Assembly (NCBI GenBank): GCA_963854835.1
Contig: OY978525.1
Span: 79,082,628 to 79,146,627 of the forward strand
Reading direction: 5' to 3'
Length of the DNA stretch: 64,000 nucleotides
DNA from: Megamerina dolium
Taxonomy: Eukaryota > Arthropoda > Insecta > Diptera > Megamerinidae
Under the pieces are notes generated by a model that ran no database searches, had not been told where the DNA came from, and worked only from the letters and a program-made list of their open reading frames with translations. A program made the position numbers and the translations under genes. This document shows, piece by piece, positions 29,016 to 41,060 of this stretch. The first letter of the stretch is position 1. Every line of letters starts with the position of its first letter.

Positions 29016-29097
29016 TATGTGGCACTTAAAGCCCCAAAGGGCTCATTGACCGAGCTTCTCTTCCATTACTATTGTGCGTGTTAAATTTTGGACAGTA
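29016..29097 (-). mobile_element. SINE 3' tail fragment (minus)
   Basis: The reverse complement of the SINE end (GTGGCACTTAAAGCCCCAAA through TTGGACAG). It is 5'-truncated and adjacent to the mariner's right end. Confidence 0.8.
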
Positions 29098-29199
29098 ATA
29101 CTTAATATATTTCATAAAATAAAAAATCAGTTCAGTCTTACAGAGTATGTAACAGTTAAAACTAATAACGCTTATTAATTCACAGGTAAAATAATAATA

Positions 29200-29520
29200 A
29201 TAATCATAAACTACTTTAGCTTTTTTCCCTTCCAAGATCTTTTCTAGTAAGCTGTGGAATTTATTCACAGCCTCCGTTTTTTCTCTATGCCGCCTTTCAC
29301 GACTTTCTTCCTTTTGTTGTGCTATATCAAGCAATGTCTCTTGTACGGACTTAGCTGTTTTTTTTTTCTTTGATACATTTTCCTCGGTCTGAACTTTCAA
29401 TACTTTCCTCTGGCTACTTAGGTTAAATAGAGTATTTCTCTAATTAACAATTTCAGCTAAGTACCGGGTGTATTTGTCCAATAGAAATCTCGTCTCTCTA
29501 TCCGACCACACTGATTAAAA
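29200..29520 (-). pseudogene. Harbinger trihelix-like protein, outer relic, deleted
   Basis: On minus, WSDRETRFLLDKYTRYLAEI (about 29500-29440) is a trihelix/SANT opening helix. After a stop, a Lys/Glu-rich coiled-coil tail follows (29400-29220: QETLLDIAQQKEESRERRHR and onward). The middle of the DNA-binding domain is missing. It is convergent with the outer HARBI1 relic, as expected for one element's gene pair. Confidence 0.5.
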
Positions 29521-30618
29521 AGCAATGATTATTAATTTTATTTTCCATTTTATGTTTTATGGCAGTCTGTTCTTACAAATATTCGGTATGCTTGTGTGAT
29601 GTTCTCTTTGTATATATATCAGCATTATAACAGTACATTTGCGAATGTAACATTTTTTTGATGCTATTTTCTTACATGAAAAAGGTAGCATTTTTATCGG
29701 GTAGCAGGTAACACTAGAGAAGTGTTGCCATCTAAAGGGGTAACAGTTTTATTAAGCAAAGAAAACGCTATTAGAATAGGTCAAATATGAATTACAGTTA
29801 TAAATGTGAAATTAAAAATTAAAGACGGATGGAAATATAAATGATTAACCGTATAAATGCGTACGGTCTAAAGTAATTTCCTTTTTAATTTAGATAAGTT
29901 AAAAAACAGTAGACAGTAGACAGAAAATTTAAATGTGCTTTAATAAAACAAAGACGATTAGTAAACGGTTTTAAATAAAGTCTTAACAAAATTCACAAAG
30001 TAAACAAAGTAAAAATTAAAATTGAGGACTGTCATTTTTCTGTTTGTTTGACATTGGAATTGTCTTTTTTCGTAATGTTGATTTGGCAGTACTGATTCTT
30101 GGCGAATCAGTCCATTCGTCAACCATAATAGCAAAAACGTGACTCGCCAACCTCGGCCAACTAGCGAGTTGCGAACCGTAATAAGCATATAAGTTGCATT
30201 TTGATCGAGCATGAACATAGCATAAGCAATATAAAATTTAACTTCCTTTTTTTAATTAGATTTGGCGGGAGCACCTTAAAACGTCATCCCACGAAGATAA
30301 TATAACATCGGCAATTTTTTTAGTTGCTAACCCAATATATAAAATTTAAATATACTTTGAGTAATTTCTCCAATGAACGGGACAGCACCAACCACAAGGC
30401 AATTGATTACAATTTAATTAAAATTGATATAAATAAATAGACATGCTTTATTTTATATAAATACATACTATACAAATAAATAGTAATCGTGCATTTATGT
30501 ATATATCAATCCCTATAAATCACAATTTCTCAAATGCTTGCAATTGCAATTTTATTGAATTAAAATGAGTAGTCTTAGAGGAGTAGAACATTATGAAGAT
30601 GTATACATATTCACATTA
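29521..30618. other. AT-rich intergenic stretch, nothing recognised
   Basis: No coding, RNA or repeat signal that I can support. The ORF at 29958-30218 has no recognisable domain. Confidence 0.5.
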
Positions 30619-31381
30619 GAGTGGTTCAAAAAAGTAAAAATTCCTCCGATTTTCAAATACTGGGAACGTGATATAAAACTACAGGTAGATCCGCTTTCAT
30701 ACTCTATGAAAATAGCTGACGGATAATCGATAATTTATTTGTCAATATTTTAATATCGTTGCCCCTTTGTGCAAGTTTAAATGTAGCAGGGGTACCATAA
30801 AATGTTGCGATCTTTAATATTTTTTGTGCCGAAAATTTTTGTAAATGCTTTTAAATAATAATTTTTTCATTTTGAAAGGTCATCAAAATACCAAGTGCAA
30901 CTTAAAAATATAGGAATTGTTTTCAAGAAATTTAAGGGAGCCCAAAATTCTATTGAACATCAGGTAGTTAAAGAGCGAATGGTACTACCTTTGTATTTAT
31001 ATCATGGTACCAACTGTTTCGTGTTGATCGAAATAAACAGGATGTTAAATTTCACAATATTTAAGAGACCAGAATCCACTTTCTGGAAATGCAAATTAGT
31101 GCAAATGGAGGAAATTCAAGTATGTAGATAAAACACTTCTGGGTTGCTGAAGTGGAATTTATAATTTGGTTTTCTGAAACTACTTTGGTTTAGGAAGGTC
31201 GTTTCAAGGTTAAACAAGGTTATTATCAAGAATACATAAAAAGTTCAGTATTTCTACAAAAACCTTTACAATAATTTTTCCAAGTGTACGGGCCCATTCC
31301 ACTTCTTCAAAAATGCTTTTTATATTCGTAACTCAAAAATCAAAGGAACTTAAAATATTTGCATACAAGTTTGAATCACTC
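30619..31381. mobile_element. Possible TA-flanked MITE
   Basis: The ends are GAGTGGTTCAAA and, inverted, GAGTGATTCAAA, with TA on both outer sides (30617-30618, 31382-31383). The 763 bp between have no convincing ORF. The inverted repeats are short, so this is tentative. Confidence 0.4.
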
Positions 31382-31470
31382 TAATATACAGGCATATACA
31401 CATATCATATAAGCATTTATATTCTCTCATTATCTTTTGTTTGTATCTAAACTACAACTATTGCATGACA

Positions 31471-31777
31471 TTAGCATAGCTCTTTATTACAATCGACAAA
31501 ATTACTAAATTCCGTTGAATTCGGTGGACCTTCACTATAGAGATATGTCACTGGCCACAAACGTGCCGCTGCAAAGTCACTCAAACTCTGCAAACCACCT
31601 GGTAAAGGAGGATGTTGATAACCGCCATTATGATGATCGCCACTAGAAATTGAATGTCTGTTATTATTGCCTTTCGATGGTGGCAGTGGTGTAATGCCCG
31701 AAGTGTGTGTTTGATTGGCTGGGAAGTAACGATCACTGCACTTTCGCCATTGATCTGGCTTGTCGCCTACAAAACAC
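31471..31777 (-). CDS. PAN/Apple-domain protein - last exon
   Basis: Begins at a TTTTTTTCAG acceptor with a phase-2 junction that completes a Trp codon (YPW, then CFVGDKPDQWRKCSDRYFP). It then becomes a Ser/Gly/Pro-rich linker and ends in FVDCNKELC with stop TAA at 31473..31471. An AATAAA hexamer lies within the coding sequence just before the stop. The Cys-rich opening continues the module of the previous exon; its function is unknown. Confidence 0.85.
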
Positions 31778-31851
31778 CTGAAAAAAAACATACAAGGTGC
31801 CGTAATTAAAAGTGCAAAGTGTTAAGTGACACTGTAGATATGAATTTATAC

Positions 31852-32035
31852 CATGGATAAGCAAAGCCTTGCGAATAGCCACAAGGATGATCGGCTTTGC
31901 AGCAGTAATCCCAGGAACCAATTTCGCCATCCTCGATTTCGCATGAATAGAATCCAGATACAAGATTTTTCTCACATGGACTACGTCGTCGACATGCTTT
32001 ACCGGAAACTGTATAATGGCGCCAAGCCACGTCGC
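31852..32035 (-). CDS. PAN/Apple-domain protein - Cys-rich penultimate exon
   Basis: Acceptor CGAAAG, phase 1 in and phase 2 out (CCATG|GTATAA). It reads GDVAWRHYTVSGKACRRRSP, then CEKNLVSGFYSCEIEDGEIG and WDYCCKADHPCGYSQGFAYP. At least six Cys are here and the module continues into the last exon. I do not recognise a named domain; an extracellular disulfide-bonded module is the likely nature. Confidence 0.85.
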
Positions 32036-32462
32036 CTTTCGTTTCGTTTTTTTTTTTTTGTGATGAAAATGAGATATAATGAAATTATCACTTAGTCAAA
32101 CACCAAAAATCAGGTTGTGAGATTTCTACTTTTAGAGGAAGATCTGATAGTGTACATATGTAAGTACCTACTTATAATATTTATGCATTATTCTTAATAG
32201 ACTACTACAAGTTTTACAAAGGAGTTATTCACAAGATGGTTTTAATACTAAAAGCTTGAATATATTATATACATACATGTACTACTTCACTTACATATTA
32301 TACTATACAGAGTATGTATACATCATGCTTAATTTATAAAAAATTTATATAAAATAGTTCTTAAAGTTACCACCATGTTACACCGCGATAGAAAGTTGCT
32401 AAACAGTTCTTGGGTTATTTACACAATTATGGAAGTGCAACAAGTTAAAATTTTAAGTTTAC

Positions 32463-32668
32463 CAGGTTCTCGGAATATATCCATTCGGCGATCATTATTC
32501 GCGCGTTTACCACCAATAGTATTCACCTTATCGCGGCACGTCCAGTCAAATGGATTCCATGCGAATAGCCAATAGTTACGGTCATTTGTGTGTGTATAAT
32601 GGACATCTAGCTTTAATTCCGATTGGTCGTGGTCGGACATTTCACAATTGTAGGACGTTGTACGAGAT
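32463..32668 (-). CDS. PAN/Apple-domain protein - second half of PAN module 3
   Basis: The acceptor follows a long pyrimidine run (TTCCTTTTTGTTCGTCCTTGAAG). The exon takes one base to complete a Gly codon from a phase-2 donor, matching exon 62221..62071. It reads SRTTSYNCEMSDHDQSELKL and NYWLFAWNPFDWTCRDK, aligning with the second halves of PAN modules 1 and 2 (NCMLCDR..., NCQLSDW...). It ends EP|G at a GTAAAC donor, phase 1. Domain continuity and phase are the evidence that it belongs to the gene 29 kb upstream. Confidence 0.8.
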
Positions 32669-32679
32669 CTTCAAGGACG

Positions 32680-33990
32680 AACAAAAAGGAAACAATAAAA
32701 AGAAGTAGAATAAAAGGAATAAAGTACATTCTTAATATACTGTAGACATTTGAAAATATCAGAGCTTAACCCCTAAACACGTCAAACTATTTTGATTAAG
32801 TACAGTTCCTACAATTATATATAGCTCGTTTGGCTGAATCAGGTCAAAAATCAAGATTTCTTTCTAGTCTAAGATCTAAGTCTCTTGTCGCATATTTCTG
32901 CATTGGAATTAACTGACACACCAACATATCAACATAGGGCCTGAGGAGAGGGTGCCGTAGCTTTTGGCAAACAGTACCAGTAGGCACATTTCCGATTTCT
33001 CTAAGCGCTGGAAGGTCGAGCGGGTTGCGTGTTCTACCTGAACAGCATACACTTTCAGAACAATATCCACTGCTTCATGCATATAGAACAGTTCTCCACG
33101 TGGACGCCTATGGACTAGTTGATTGGCTAGGTCACATCGAATCAGAAATACTTTAAAAAAAATAAAAATAATCTCTGAATTGGGCTCATATCATTCAGGA
33201 GCATTCGCTGGATGTAGGGATGCGAATGTCATAAAATTAATTACATGTACGGATCAACGATCGATTATCGTCCTTAAAGAATCCATCGTTAGTGGGAGGA
33301 AATCTGGCCCCGCACAACGTTTGAAGCGATAATGGATGACAAAAGTGTGCCTTAAGTACTACACCAGGTAATTCTACTGCTCCTTAACGAAGACTTCAAA
33401 GTAGGGGTAAATCGATACAAGTAAATACAAGTACATACTCGATACTTTTCTCATCTCAAGTTACCAAGTATTTTATATTCGAGACTTTTTATTGCGAGTA
33501 GTTATCGCATAAAAAGTACTTGTATCGGAAGTGCAACACTTATTGCTATTGTCATTAATAATGCATCAGCAGCCCTATTATTGGCGTCCTATATTATCGG
33601 AAAAGAACTTTACAGTGAAGATTGCAAAGTGCTGGTATATTTAATACTATATAATATATATGGTGAGTAAATAACTATCGAAGATGCTAAACCAATTTCG
33701 CAGTGTTACCGTCAAATCGTTCATCCACATGAGAAAATAAAGACTTGAAAAATGCAAATTCAATTCGTTGTTTGCAATTCTGAATAAACACTATATTTTT
33801 GGCAATCAAATGCATGTTTCTAAAATTCACATTTTCAGATATGCTTATTTGCATATATGCAAGAGACGAACCATGGTAAAATAATACACTAGGAGAAAGA
33901 GTTCTCACGAATGGAGGATAAGAAGTAAATAAAACAACAACAAACACATGGGAAAAGAAGAAGTAGTAGAAAAAGAAACAACAAACACAC
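32680..33990. other. Intron sequence, no gene seen
   Basis: AT-rich with scattered short repeats. A TAAATCGATAC motif near 33411 recurs inverted near 34515 and could mark the ends of an unresolved element of about 1.1 kb. Confidence 0.4.
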
Positions 33991-33991
33991 T

Positions 33992-34253
33992 AGTTTGACA
34001 CTATAAGAAGCCAGTTTCTGACAAAAGATGGCGCGGCCACGAAGGATCTTTGAAATTACTCTACCTCTCTTAATATACCTTGGTTTTGTATCACGGTAGA
34101 CTTATAAAGGTAGAGCAATAAGAGAGACTTTGTACGAATGACGAAGAAGAAGAAGAGAAATAAAGCAACAACAAACATGTACGATAGGAAGAAAAAACAA
34201 AGAAGATAACAAAAAATAAACGAGTTTGACACTATAAGGAAACCGTTTCTGAC
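33992..34253. repeat. Diverged tandem duplication
   Basis: The motif AGTTTGACACTATAAG...CAGTTTCTGAC occurs near 33992 and again near 34224, each preceded by a purine-rich AAGAAGAAG / AACAACAAAC stretch, with a period of about 230 bp. Confidence 0.5.
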
Positions 34254-34722
34254 TTTATTAGGAGAAGCCAAGAAAAATCTTTTTTAATCGACATACCTTA
34301 CATTCTTATTCCATAGTTTTGAATACAAAAATGTTAACTATCCTGTAAAAATGTATTTTTTTGTGAAATCAAATACAATAACCGTGGTCCTATGTATAAG
34401 TACAATACAATAACCGTAGTTTTATGTACAAATACTCGATACTTTTCCGATACTCAGATTGACACTTTGATACAAATACAAGTACTGCTTTGAGTAATAC
34501 TTTGATGGTATCGATTTATTTCTATTTGTTAGAAACTCTAGGGAAGACTAATGGTGTCATCAGTTATGTCTTATCGTATTATTATGGGGTAAGCCTTCCC
34601 ATTACAGCGTTTCCAAGTATATTTTGACTTGCTTTGCAACATGAGGTGGAGCGTTCTCATGCTGCGAAATCACTTTATCGCGTCTTACAGTATATTGCGT
34701 TCGTTTTCTTGCAGTGCTTTTA

Positions 34723-35130
34723 GGTGCCGTAGCTCAGTGGTTGGTGCGTTGGCCTTCTGATCTGTAGGTCGTGGGTTCAATCGAATCGAAAAGATTTATC
34801 TTTTGAACGGTACCCATCTGTCGGCAAGAATTGGCAATTTTTCCGGCAGCAACAATTTGCCAAAAATGCTTCTTAAAAAAAGACGTCTGTGACAAAACTA
34901 AGTTAAAATGATGTCACATGGGTTCTGCCGTTCGGAACCGGCTAATATAAGTAGGTCCCTTCTAATGCTGTGTAATTTTAACACGTACAACAGTATTGGA
35001 AGAGAAGCTCAGTGGTATCACAATGGGCCTTTCTGGCCTAAGTGTGTCCTCTCAGGAGAAGGGAAGCTCGGTTGTATCAAAATGGGCCTAAGTGTGTCCT
35101 CTCAGAGAGAGGGCAGCCACATAACCTAGC
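34723..35130 (+). mobile_element. tRNA-derived SINE, variant 3' end
   Basis: Head GGTGCCGTAGCTCAGTGGTT and B-box GTCGTGGGTTCAATC are present, with a small deletion after the B-box. The body matches the family up to AGAGAAGCTC. It then diverges into a duplicated segment (GGGCCT...AAGTGTGTCCTCTCAG, twice), ending in CACATAACCTAGCCTAACCT. This may be a different SINE subfamily or a chimera. Confidence 0.75.
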
Positions 35131-35164
35131 CTAACCTTCTAACCTTCATTCGGTTTGAGCAACT

Positions 35165-35500
35165 CATAATACACCATACCCAGTTGATCCCACCACAGCA
35201 TTACCCTCGATGTTGGTAATGTAGTTGATGTTGATTGTTGAGCCATGACCATCTCCAGCCATAATACGATGTACAAAATTCTTCCTTTTTTGTCTCTCCA
35301 TCAATGTCTTGGTTTTGACACAGGTGAAGACTCAGTAAATCCTGCAATTCTTCATCTTCAAACTTTTTTGACTGACCAGGTCGAGATTTGTGACACTGAA
35401 ATCACCACCTTTGAGGCATCGAAACTACTCTCCGTATGATTTGCCTGTTGGAGCAGATTCACCATAAACTTCCACAAGCAATCGATGCGTTTCAACTTCC
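35165..35500 (-). pseudogene. Mauritiana-type mariner N-terminal relic
   Basis: On minus it gives HRLLVEVYGESAPTGKSYGE, a GGDF segment, and MERQKRKNFVHRIMAGDG, which echoes the block before the first catalytic Asp of Mos1-like mariners. The middle is deleted and the frame is broken. Confidence 0.5.
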
Positions 35501-35529
35501 AATTAAAAAAGACAATTAAAACTTCCCGC

Positions 35530-36260
35530 AAGATTTCGTCATGGAAATTTTAGTTTTGAGGATTATCCACTTAGTGGTGGTGCACGAAAGGTTATAGATG
35601 AAATAATTCAAACTTTATACGACAAAAATCCATGTAAAACTGAAAATGAACTTGCAAAACAGTTAGGAGTAACACCTTAAGAAATTTCAGTTAAATTTCA
35701 TGCAATGTGGAAGATCCAGAAGGAAGGAAAGTGGTTCTTCATGAGCTAACTGGATAAAATTGAAGAATTGACATCTGCATAAATTTGCTTTCTCGGTATA
35801 AAAACATTACGCACAAATTTAGAAGATGGAATAATGTACAATTGTAATTGTAGAAAATTATGGGTTGATTCTGGTCGGTTGCAAAACCGAATATTCACGC
35901 AAAGATGGTATTACTGTGTGATTGCGAGATTGGAAGGGCGAAATTTACAACGAGATTCTGGAACCAGGCCAAACTGTTATAGCTTAACGTTATCTACAGC
36001 AGGTGATCAAGTTGAGTGACGTTCTGGAGGAAAAATACCATTTACTAAACAACACTCTACCACAGCAGAAAAACCAACCCAAGTACTTATCTCCTTAGGC
36101 TGGAAGTTATCCACCATGCGACGTATTCAGTTAACTTGGCTCCTTCCGACTGCTTATTTAGTTCAATGCAGTTTCAATTAGCTGACCAGACATAAGAAAA
36201 TGGTTCGACTACTATTTTGCTTTGAAACCATACAACTTCTATCGCAAGAGCAGTCAGCAT
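35530..36260 (+). pseudogene. Mauritiana-type mariner relic
   Basis: Plus-strand pieces are: EDYPLSGGARKVIDEIIQTL, DKNPCKTENELAKQLGVTP and WKIQKEGKW (HTH region, 35560-35740); IARLEGRNLQRDSGT (35920 onward); PFTKQHSTTAEKP; and LGWKLSTMRRIQLTWLLP (36098 onward). The last block is a frame-shifted, mutated form of the catalytic third-Asp region. Stops are frequent. It lies head-to-head with the minus relic just upstream. Confidence 0.55.
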
Positions 36261-36294
36261 CTATCTGATTAATGGCAAAAGTATATAGATAGTA

Positions 36295-39200
36295 TTGGTG
36301 GTCTGGTGGTGTTTTCGCAAGGTAACGTGTCTAACTGCCTCAACCGGGTGGGGCTGGCGCAATCCTTGTTGAACTCATCGCAAGTCAACTCACTGGCTGT
36401 CATGTAGTTTGATCTGAGCGCTATGTGATGATACCTTTATTTGTTAATGAGGGGTAGTCATGTAGCTTGCTCTGCTTACTATGTGACGGCGCTTTCATTA
36501 TTATTAATGGGGGCCCTTCATGTGGCGACCACCGGGCAACGTCTTCCTGGCACCCGCTGGGAGGCGGCTGAAGTGAGTGGCGAAAATCTTCTCGGTTAGA
36601 GGTTGTGCGTTGGGTTTGGGACCCGCCACATAAAAAACCCCCCCAATGAAAAAAAAAACTGCCTCGGATAAGGACTACCGCTTTTGTTGATGACCCCCGC
36701 AAACGAAAAAAGGATAATGATTTACGGATATACACCTGGAATGTCCGGTCCCTTTATAGAGGGGGTGCCTCTATCCAGCTGGTTGATGGCCTCGAAAAAT
36801 ACAGAGCTGACATCACCGCTCTCCAGGAAATGCGATGGACAGGACAGGGCTGCTCCAAAAGAGCGTCCTGTGACATCTACTACAGTTGCCATGCTGAAAG
36901 GCACGAATTAGGATGTGGATTTTTGGTCAGCAAGAGACTACGACATCTTGTCTCACAGTTCACGCCTGTGAACGAACGGCTGGCCACAATCCACATCAAT
37001 GCAAAATTTTTCAACATCAGCCTTATATATGCCCACGCTCCGACGGATGAGAAGGACAATGTGACCAAGGAGAGCTTCTTTCAGTGCTGGTACCAGATTC
37101 CAGCATCTCGACATCCACAAAGCGACATGGCTGTCTCCAGATCAACGTACAAGAAACCAAATTGATCATGTGGTGATTGACGGAAGGCACGCTTCCAGTG
37201 TGATGGACGTGAAATCGATCCGTGGTGCCAACATCGACTCGGATCACAAGGTAGTGACCTTGTTGCAGCTAAGGTGCGCACACGCTTATGTGTCGCAAAT
37301 AACAAGAGAAGTCCCACACAGAGAAAGCTCGACGTCAGTAAGCTGCGATCACCAGAGACACCAGATGCATTTTCCACTCGACTATCGGATCTGCTTATGC
37401 AGAACACTCCCCCACTTGATGATACATGCGCACGGTGGGCACATATATCCCACTCCATGACTACTGCTGCCAAGGAGGTATGAGTGGTATGATCAGGAGA
37501 GTCGCGACGCTACCGCAGAGAAAGAAGAAAACCCCTGCGTGCAGGCGCAACGCGAGCTGTTAAGGAGCGGTACAGAGAGAAAAGGAGTGCAGAGAGATGT
37601 CTTTTTAGGCGCAAGAAGAGGAAGTTGGAAAGACGCGAGTGTGAGGAGATAGAGATGTGTACCGACAAGAATGAGACTCGAAATTTCTTCGAAAAGATCA
37701 AGCGCCTGAGTGGCGGTTTAAATGCCGGAGCCTCTTCTTGTCGTGATGGAAATGGGAATCTGGTTACAGATGTCCAGAGTGTACTGAGCCTATGGAGGGA
37801 ATACTTCTCCACGTTACTGAATGGCGTTACTACGAACAATTCCGCCAGTGGAGGAGATTGCCCGATAACCCCAATTACAGATGATGGTGTTGATGTTCCA
37901 CCACCCGACTATGACGAGGTTGAAACGGCCATTTTAAGGCTGAAGAACAACAAAGCTGCAGGTGCTGATGGCCTGCCTGCCGAGTTGTTTAAGACCGGAG
38001 GCGATGAGCTGCTCACCCGCATGCACCAGCTCATAAGCAGAATATGGTCGGATGAAAGCATGCCTGATGATTGGAGGCTCAGTGTTCTCTGTCCTGTACA
38101 TAAAAAAGGAGACCCCACAATTTGCGCCAACTACCGTGGAATAAGTGTCCTGAGTATCGCATACAAGGTTCTATCGAGCGTACTGTGTGAAAGGTTGAAG
38201 CCCATGCTCAGCAACCTGATTGGACCGTATCAGTGTGGCTTCAGACCTGGTAAATCCACCATCGACCAGATTTTCACACTGCGCCAAATCCTGGAGAAGA
38301 CCCAAGAAAAACAGATCGACACACACCACCTATTTGTTGATTATAACGCCGCTTTCGACAGTCCGGTAAGGGATTACCTCTATGCAACAATGTCTGAGTT
38401 CGGTATTCCTGCAAAGCTCATTCGACTTTGTAGAATGACACTGCATAACTCCCGTTGTGAAGTGAAAATTGGGAAGGACCTCTCCGCACCGTTTAATACC
38501 GAACGGGGTTTCAGACAAGGTGATTCGTTATCGTGCGACTTCTTCAATCTTATTATGGAGAAAATAATACGAGCTGCTGATCTACGACATAATGGCACTA
38601 TCTTCAACAAAAGTGTCATGCTGTTAGCGTATGCTGACGATATTGACATAATCGGCATGAACACGCGAGCAGTCAGTGCAGCATTCTCAGAGTTGGAAAG
38701 AGAGTCGCGACGGATGGGTCTCACGGTGAACGAGGGCAAGACGAAGTATCTAGTGTCAACAAACAAAGAATCCCGGCGTCTTGGACAGCACGTCACTGTT
38801 GACAACTACGCTTTTGAAGTAGTAAGGGACTTTGTCTATCTTGGAACCAGCATTAACAGCAGTAATGACGTCAGCTTGGAGATCATGCCTAGGATAACTC
38901 TTGCTAACAGGTGTTACTTTGGGCTGAGTAAGCAATTGAAAAGTCGAGCCCTCTCTCGAAGAACGAAAACTACACTCTACAAGTCTCTCATCATGCCTGT
39001 CCTAACATATGGCGCTGAAGCCTGGACAATTTCCATCTCGGATGAGCGAATGCTTGGAGTTTTCGAGAGAAAAGTCCTACGCAAGATCTTTGGACCTATT
39101 TGCGTTGGTGGCGAGTACCGAATAAGGTACAACTATGAGCTGTACGAGCTGTATGCCGATATTGACATAGTAAAGCGCATCAAAATCCAGCGGCTGCGCT

Positions 39201-39444
39201 GGCTAGGTCATGTCGAGCGAATGGAAGAACACGCTCCAGCTAAGAAGGTGTTATATTCGGAACCCGCTGGAGGACGACGCAGAAGAGGAAGACCGAACCT
39301 AAGGTGGAAAGACCAAGTACTGGAGAACCTGACGGCGCTTGGAATTACTAACTGGCGCCAGCTAGCGAAGAACAGAGATGGCTGGCGAAGCATGTTATTT
39401 TCGACCTAAATCGATATTCGGTTGTTATGGCCATATAAGTAAGT
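36295..39444 (+). mobile_element. RTE-clade retrotransposon, copy 3 (deleted endonuclease)
   Basis: The 5' end is TTGGTGGTCTGGTGG and the 3' end is TAAGTAAG. It is flanked by a perfect 15-bp target-site duplication (AGTATATAGATAGTA at 36280-36294 and 39445-39459). Relative to copy 2 it lacks about 190 bp of the endonuclease near 37085 and has smaller deletions near 37480 and 37525, plus a short insertion at about 37250. The reverse-transcriptase half is intact. Confidence 0.93.
37625..39409 (+). pseudogene. RTE reverse transcriptase, 594-codon open half
   Basis: The frame is open from a Met in the linker (MERRECEEIEMCTDK) to the normal C-terminus. It contains FRPGKSTIDQIFTLRQI, FVDYNAAFDS (catalytic Asp kept; neighbour Lys changed to Asn), GFRQGDSLSCDFF and AYADDIDI. 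The endonuclease is destroyed by the upstream deletions, so autonomous target priming is not expected. It is called a pseudogene because the full ORF is broken. Confidence 0.85.
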
Positions 39445-39459
39445 AGTATATAGATAGTA

Positions 39460-40559
39460 ACGGTGAATATTTCGATTATTAAGAGGTATGTTTTCGATAA
39501 ATATGAATTTGAGTAAAAAACACAAGGAACCCATTGTACACCTGTTATAAAATATTTTTTTATATTTTATCAATTAAATATATCAGTATATACCAAATTG
39601 TATCGCGTAAACCTTATAAAATTAAACGCTCGTAAAGCAACTGTCATATATTTGTATGAAAAAGATTTTACGTGCCTCGGAAAAGTTTACGCGATGATTT
39701 TATAGTGCAAATGACCAGATAAAATTATACGGTTTGAAATGTAACTCTGTTGTACACGCTTTTGTTCTGTAATACGTTAAATCATAGGTAAGTATACTTA
39801 ATTTGTATAAAGTATAATTTTTTTCATTTTTCTCAATCAGCCGATTTCCAGTTCTGCTAAGTTACGGCATTTTTATTTTGTTGTTGTTACCAATAACATG
39901 CTGATTGATTTACGGCCTTTACACGATGACTACAACAATGCGCGTAACTTTATAAAATTATACGGTTTATATGGTTATACGATTGCATGAATCCCACTAA
40001 TATTATAAGACATTCTGGGTTATGAGCTGAAAATCGACTGCAAGTTGTAACGGACTTTTACCTTGAAATAATTTTTAGGCATAATGGGTATGTGAATAAA
40101 CTAAATTCGCGACCCGAAATTACGTTAAATCCTGAAAAAGTCCATACATTTTCAAAACTTTCTTTAAAGAAATTTGTATACCTCTAAAACACCAATATAT
40201 AAGACATCTTGTAGATAATGTTAATCAGTGATATTTAGTGATAGTTCTGAAATTGAATATCGCCTTTCTCTAAAATTAATTAAATTAAATTAAGTTAAAA
40301 TAATTAATTAATTGCTTATAAAATTGAATAAGAAAGATTATTGGGCACTCATAATCTTTCTCGTTAAGAAGCATGTTTCAAAGGAATATACCTACATTTT
40401 CAGACAGATCTGTTAAATAGTTTTATTGTGACAGCCATTTAAAATAGATGTCTACGAGCATTTTCATAAAAACTGAAAAAAGTGTAAAATTTCCTGCGCT
40501 CATTAAACACAACTTTTTCCGCGAAAAAAACATTAAACAAGCCAAACGAAAATACGAAT
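39460..40559. other. Intron sequence, no gene seen
   Basis: AT-rich; repeated GCGTAAAC/TTTATAAAATT motifs between 39600 and 39960 hint at an old repeat I cannot name. There is a 10-bp-arm hairpin (GAAAGATTAT...ATAATCTTTC) near 40332. Confidence 0.4.
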
Positions 40560-40699
40560 AATATTATTTACTCAATTTTGGTGTGACCGTCCCAGCACAG
40601 TCGGCTCCGTCTTTCGGATGATCCTCGATAGAAGCGTCATGTGTGCTAAATTTAATCGGGTGGAATACCTACCGATGAGTCAATGCCTACCAGAATGTT

Positions 40700-41030
40700 C
40701 AGAGTGTGTCAATTAAAATGTAGTAGTTATTTTGTCCTTTTCTGATCCAACTCAGGCCAGATACCTCGGGTAATGGTACACGAGGGTTCCATTGCTAATC
40801 TAGACTTACTCTTTTGCACTGTGTCTGATGTCAGAATGAGTTTGCCATTGGAATACCAATACTCTCATTATCAGGAAGAGTGTCCAACTTTGTACACTTC
40901 CTGACCAATTCATCCTCTATTTCATTCAGGACTATATTTTTGTGGCCCGGCACCCAAATTAGATGGATATTAAGCTCTTCGGACACTTCATTTAGGGATA
41001 CAAGGGATATCCTGCAGTTACGGGATACAG
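40700..41030 (-). pseudogene. RNase H fragment of an R1/LOA-like non-LTR retrotransposon
   Basis: On minus, 41016-40900 reads ISLVSLNEVSEELNIHLIWV, then PGHKNIVLNEIEDELVRKC. The WVPGH..I..NE..DEL signature is the RNase H end found in I/R1/LOA-type elements. Downstream sequence is degraded. The clade within this group is not decided. Confidence 0.65.
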
Positions 41031-41060
41031 TTTAATTTAAAGAAGTTGTTTCTAAGGCTT

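Noticed and set aside
33402..34530. A hAT-like element with TAAATCGATAC ends
   Set aside because: The inverted ends are short and imperfect and no 8-bp duplication was found; kept only as a note.
36684..36911. Overlapping alternative-frame ORF (MLMTPANEKR...) conserved in RTE copies
   Set aside because: It is the +1 frame of the endonuclease start, present in all copies because the nucleotide sequence is conserved; there is no sign of independent coding.
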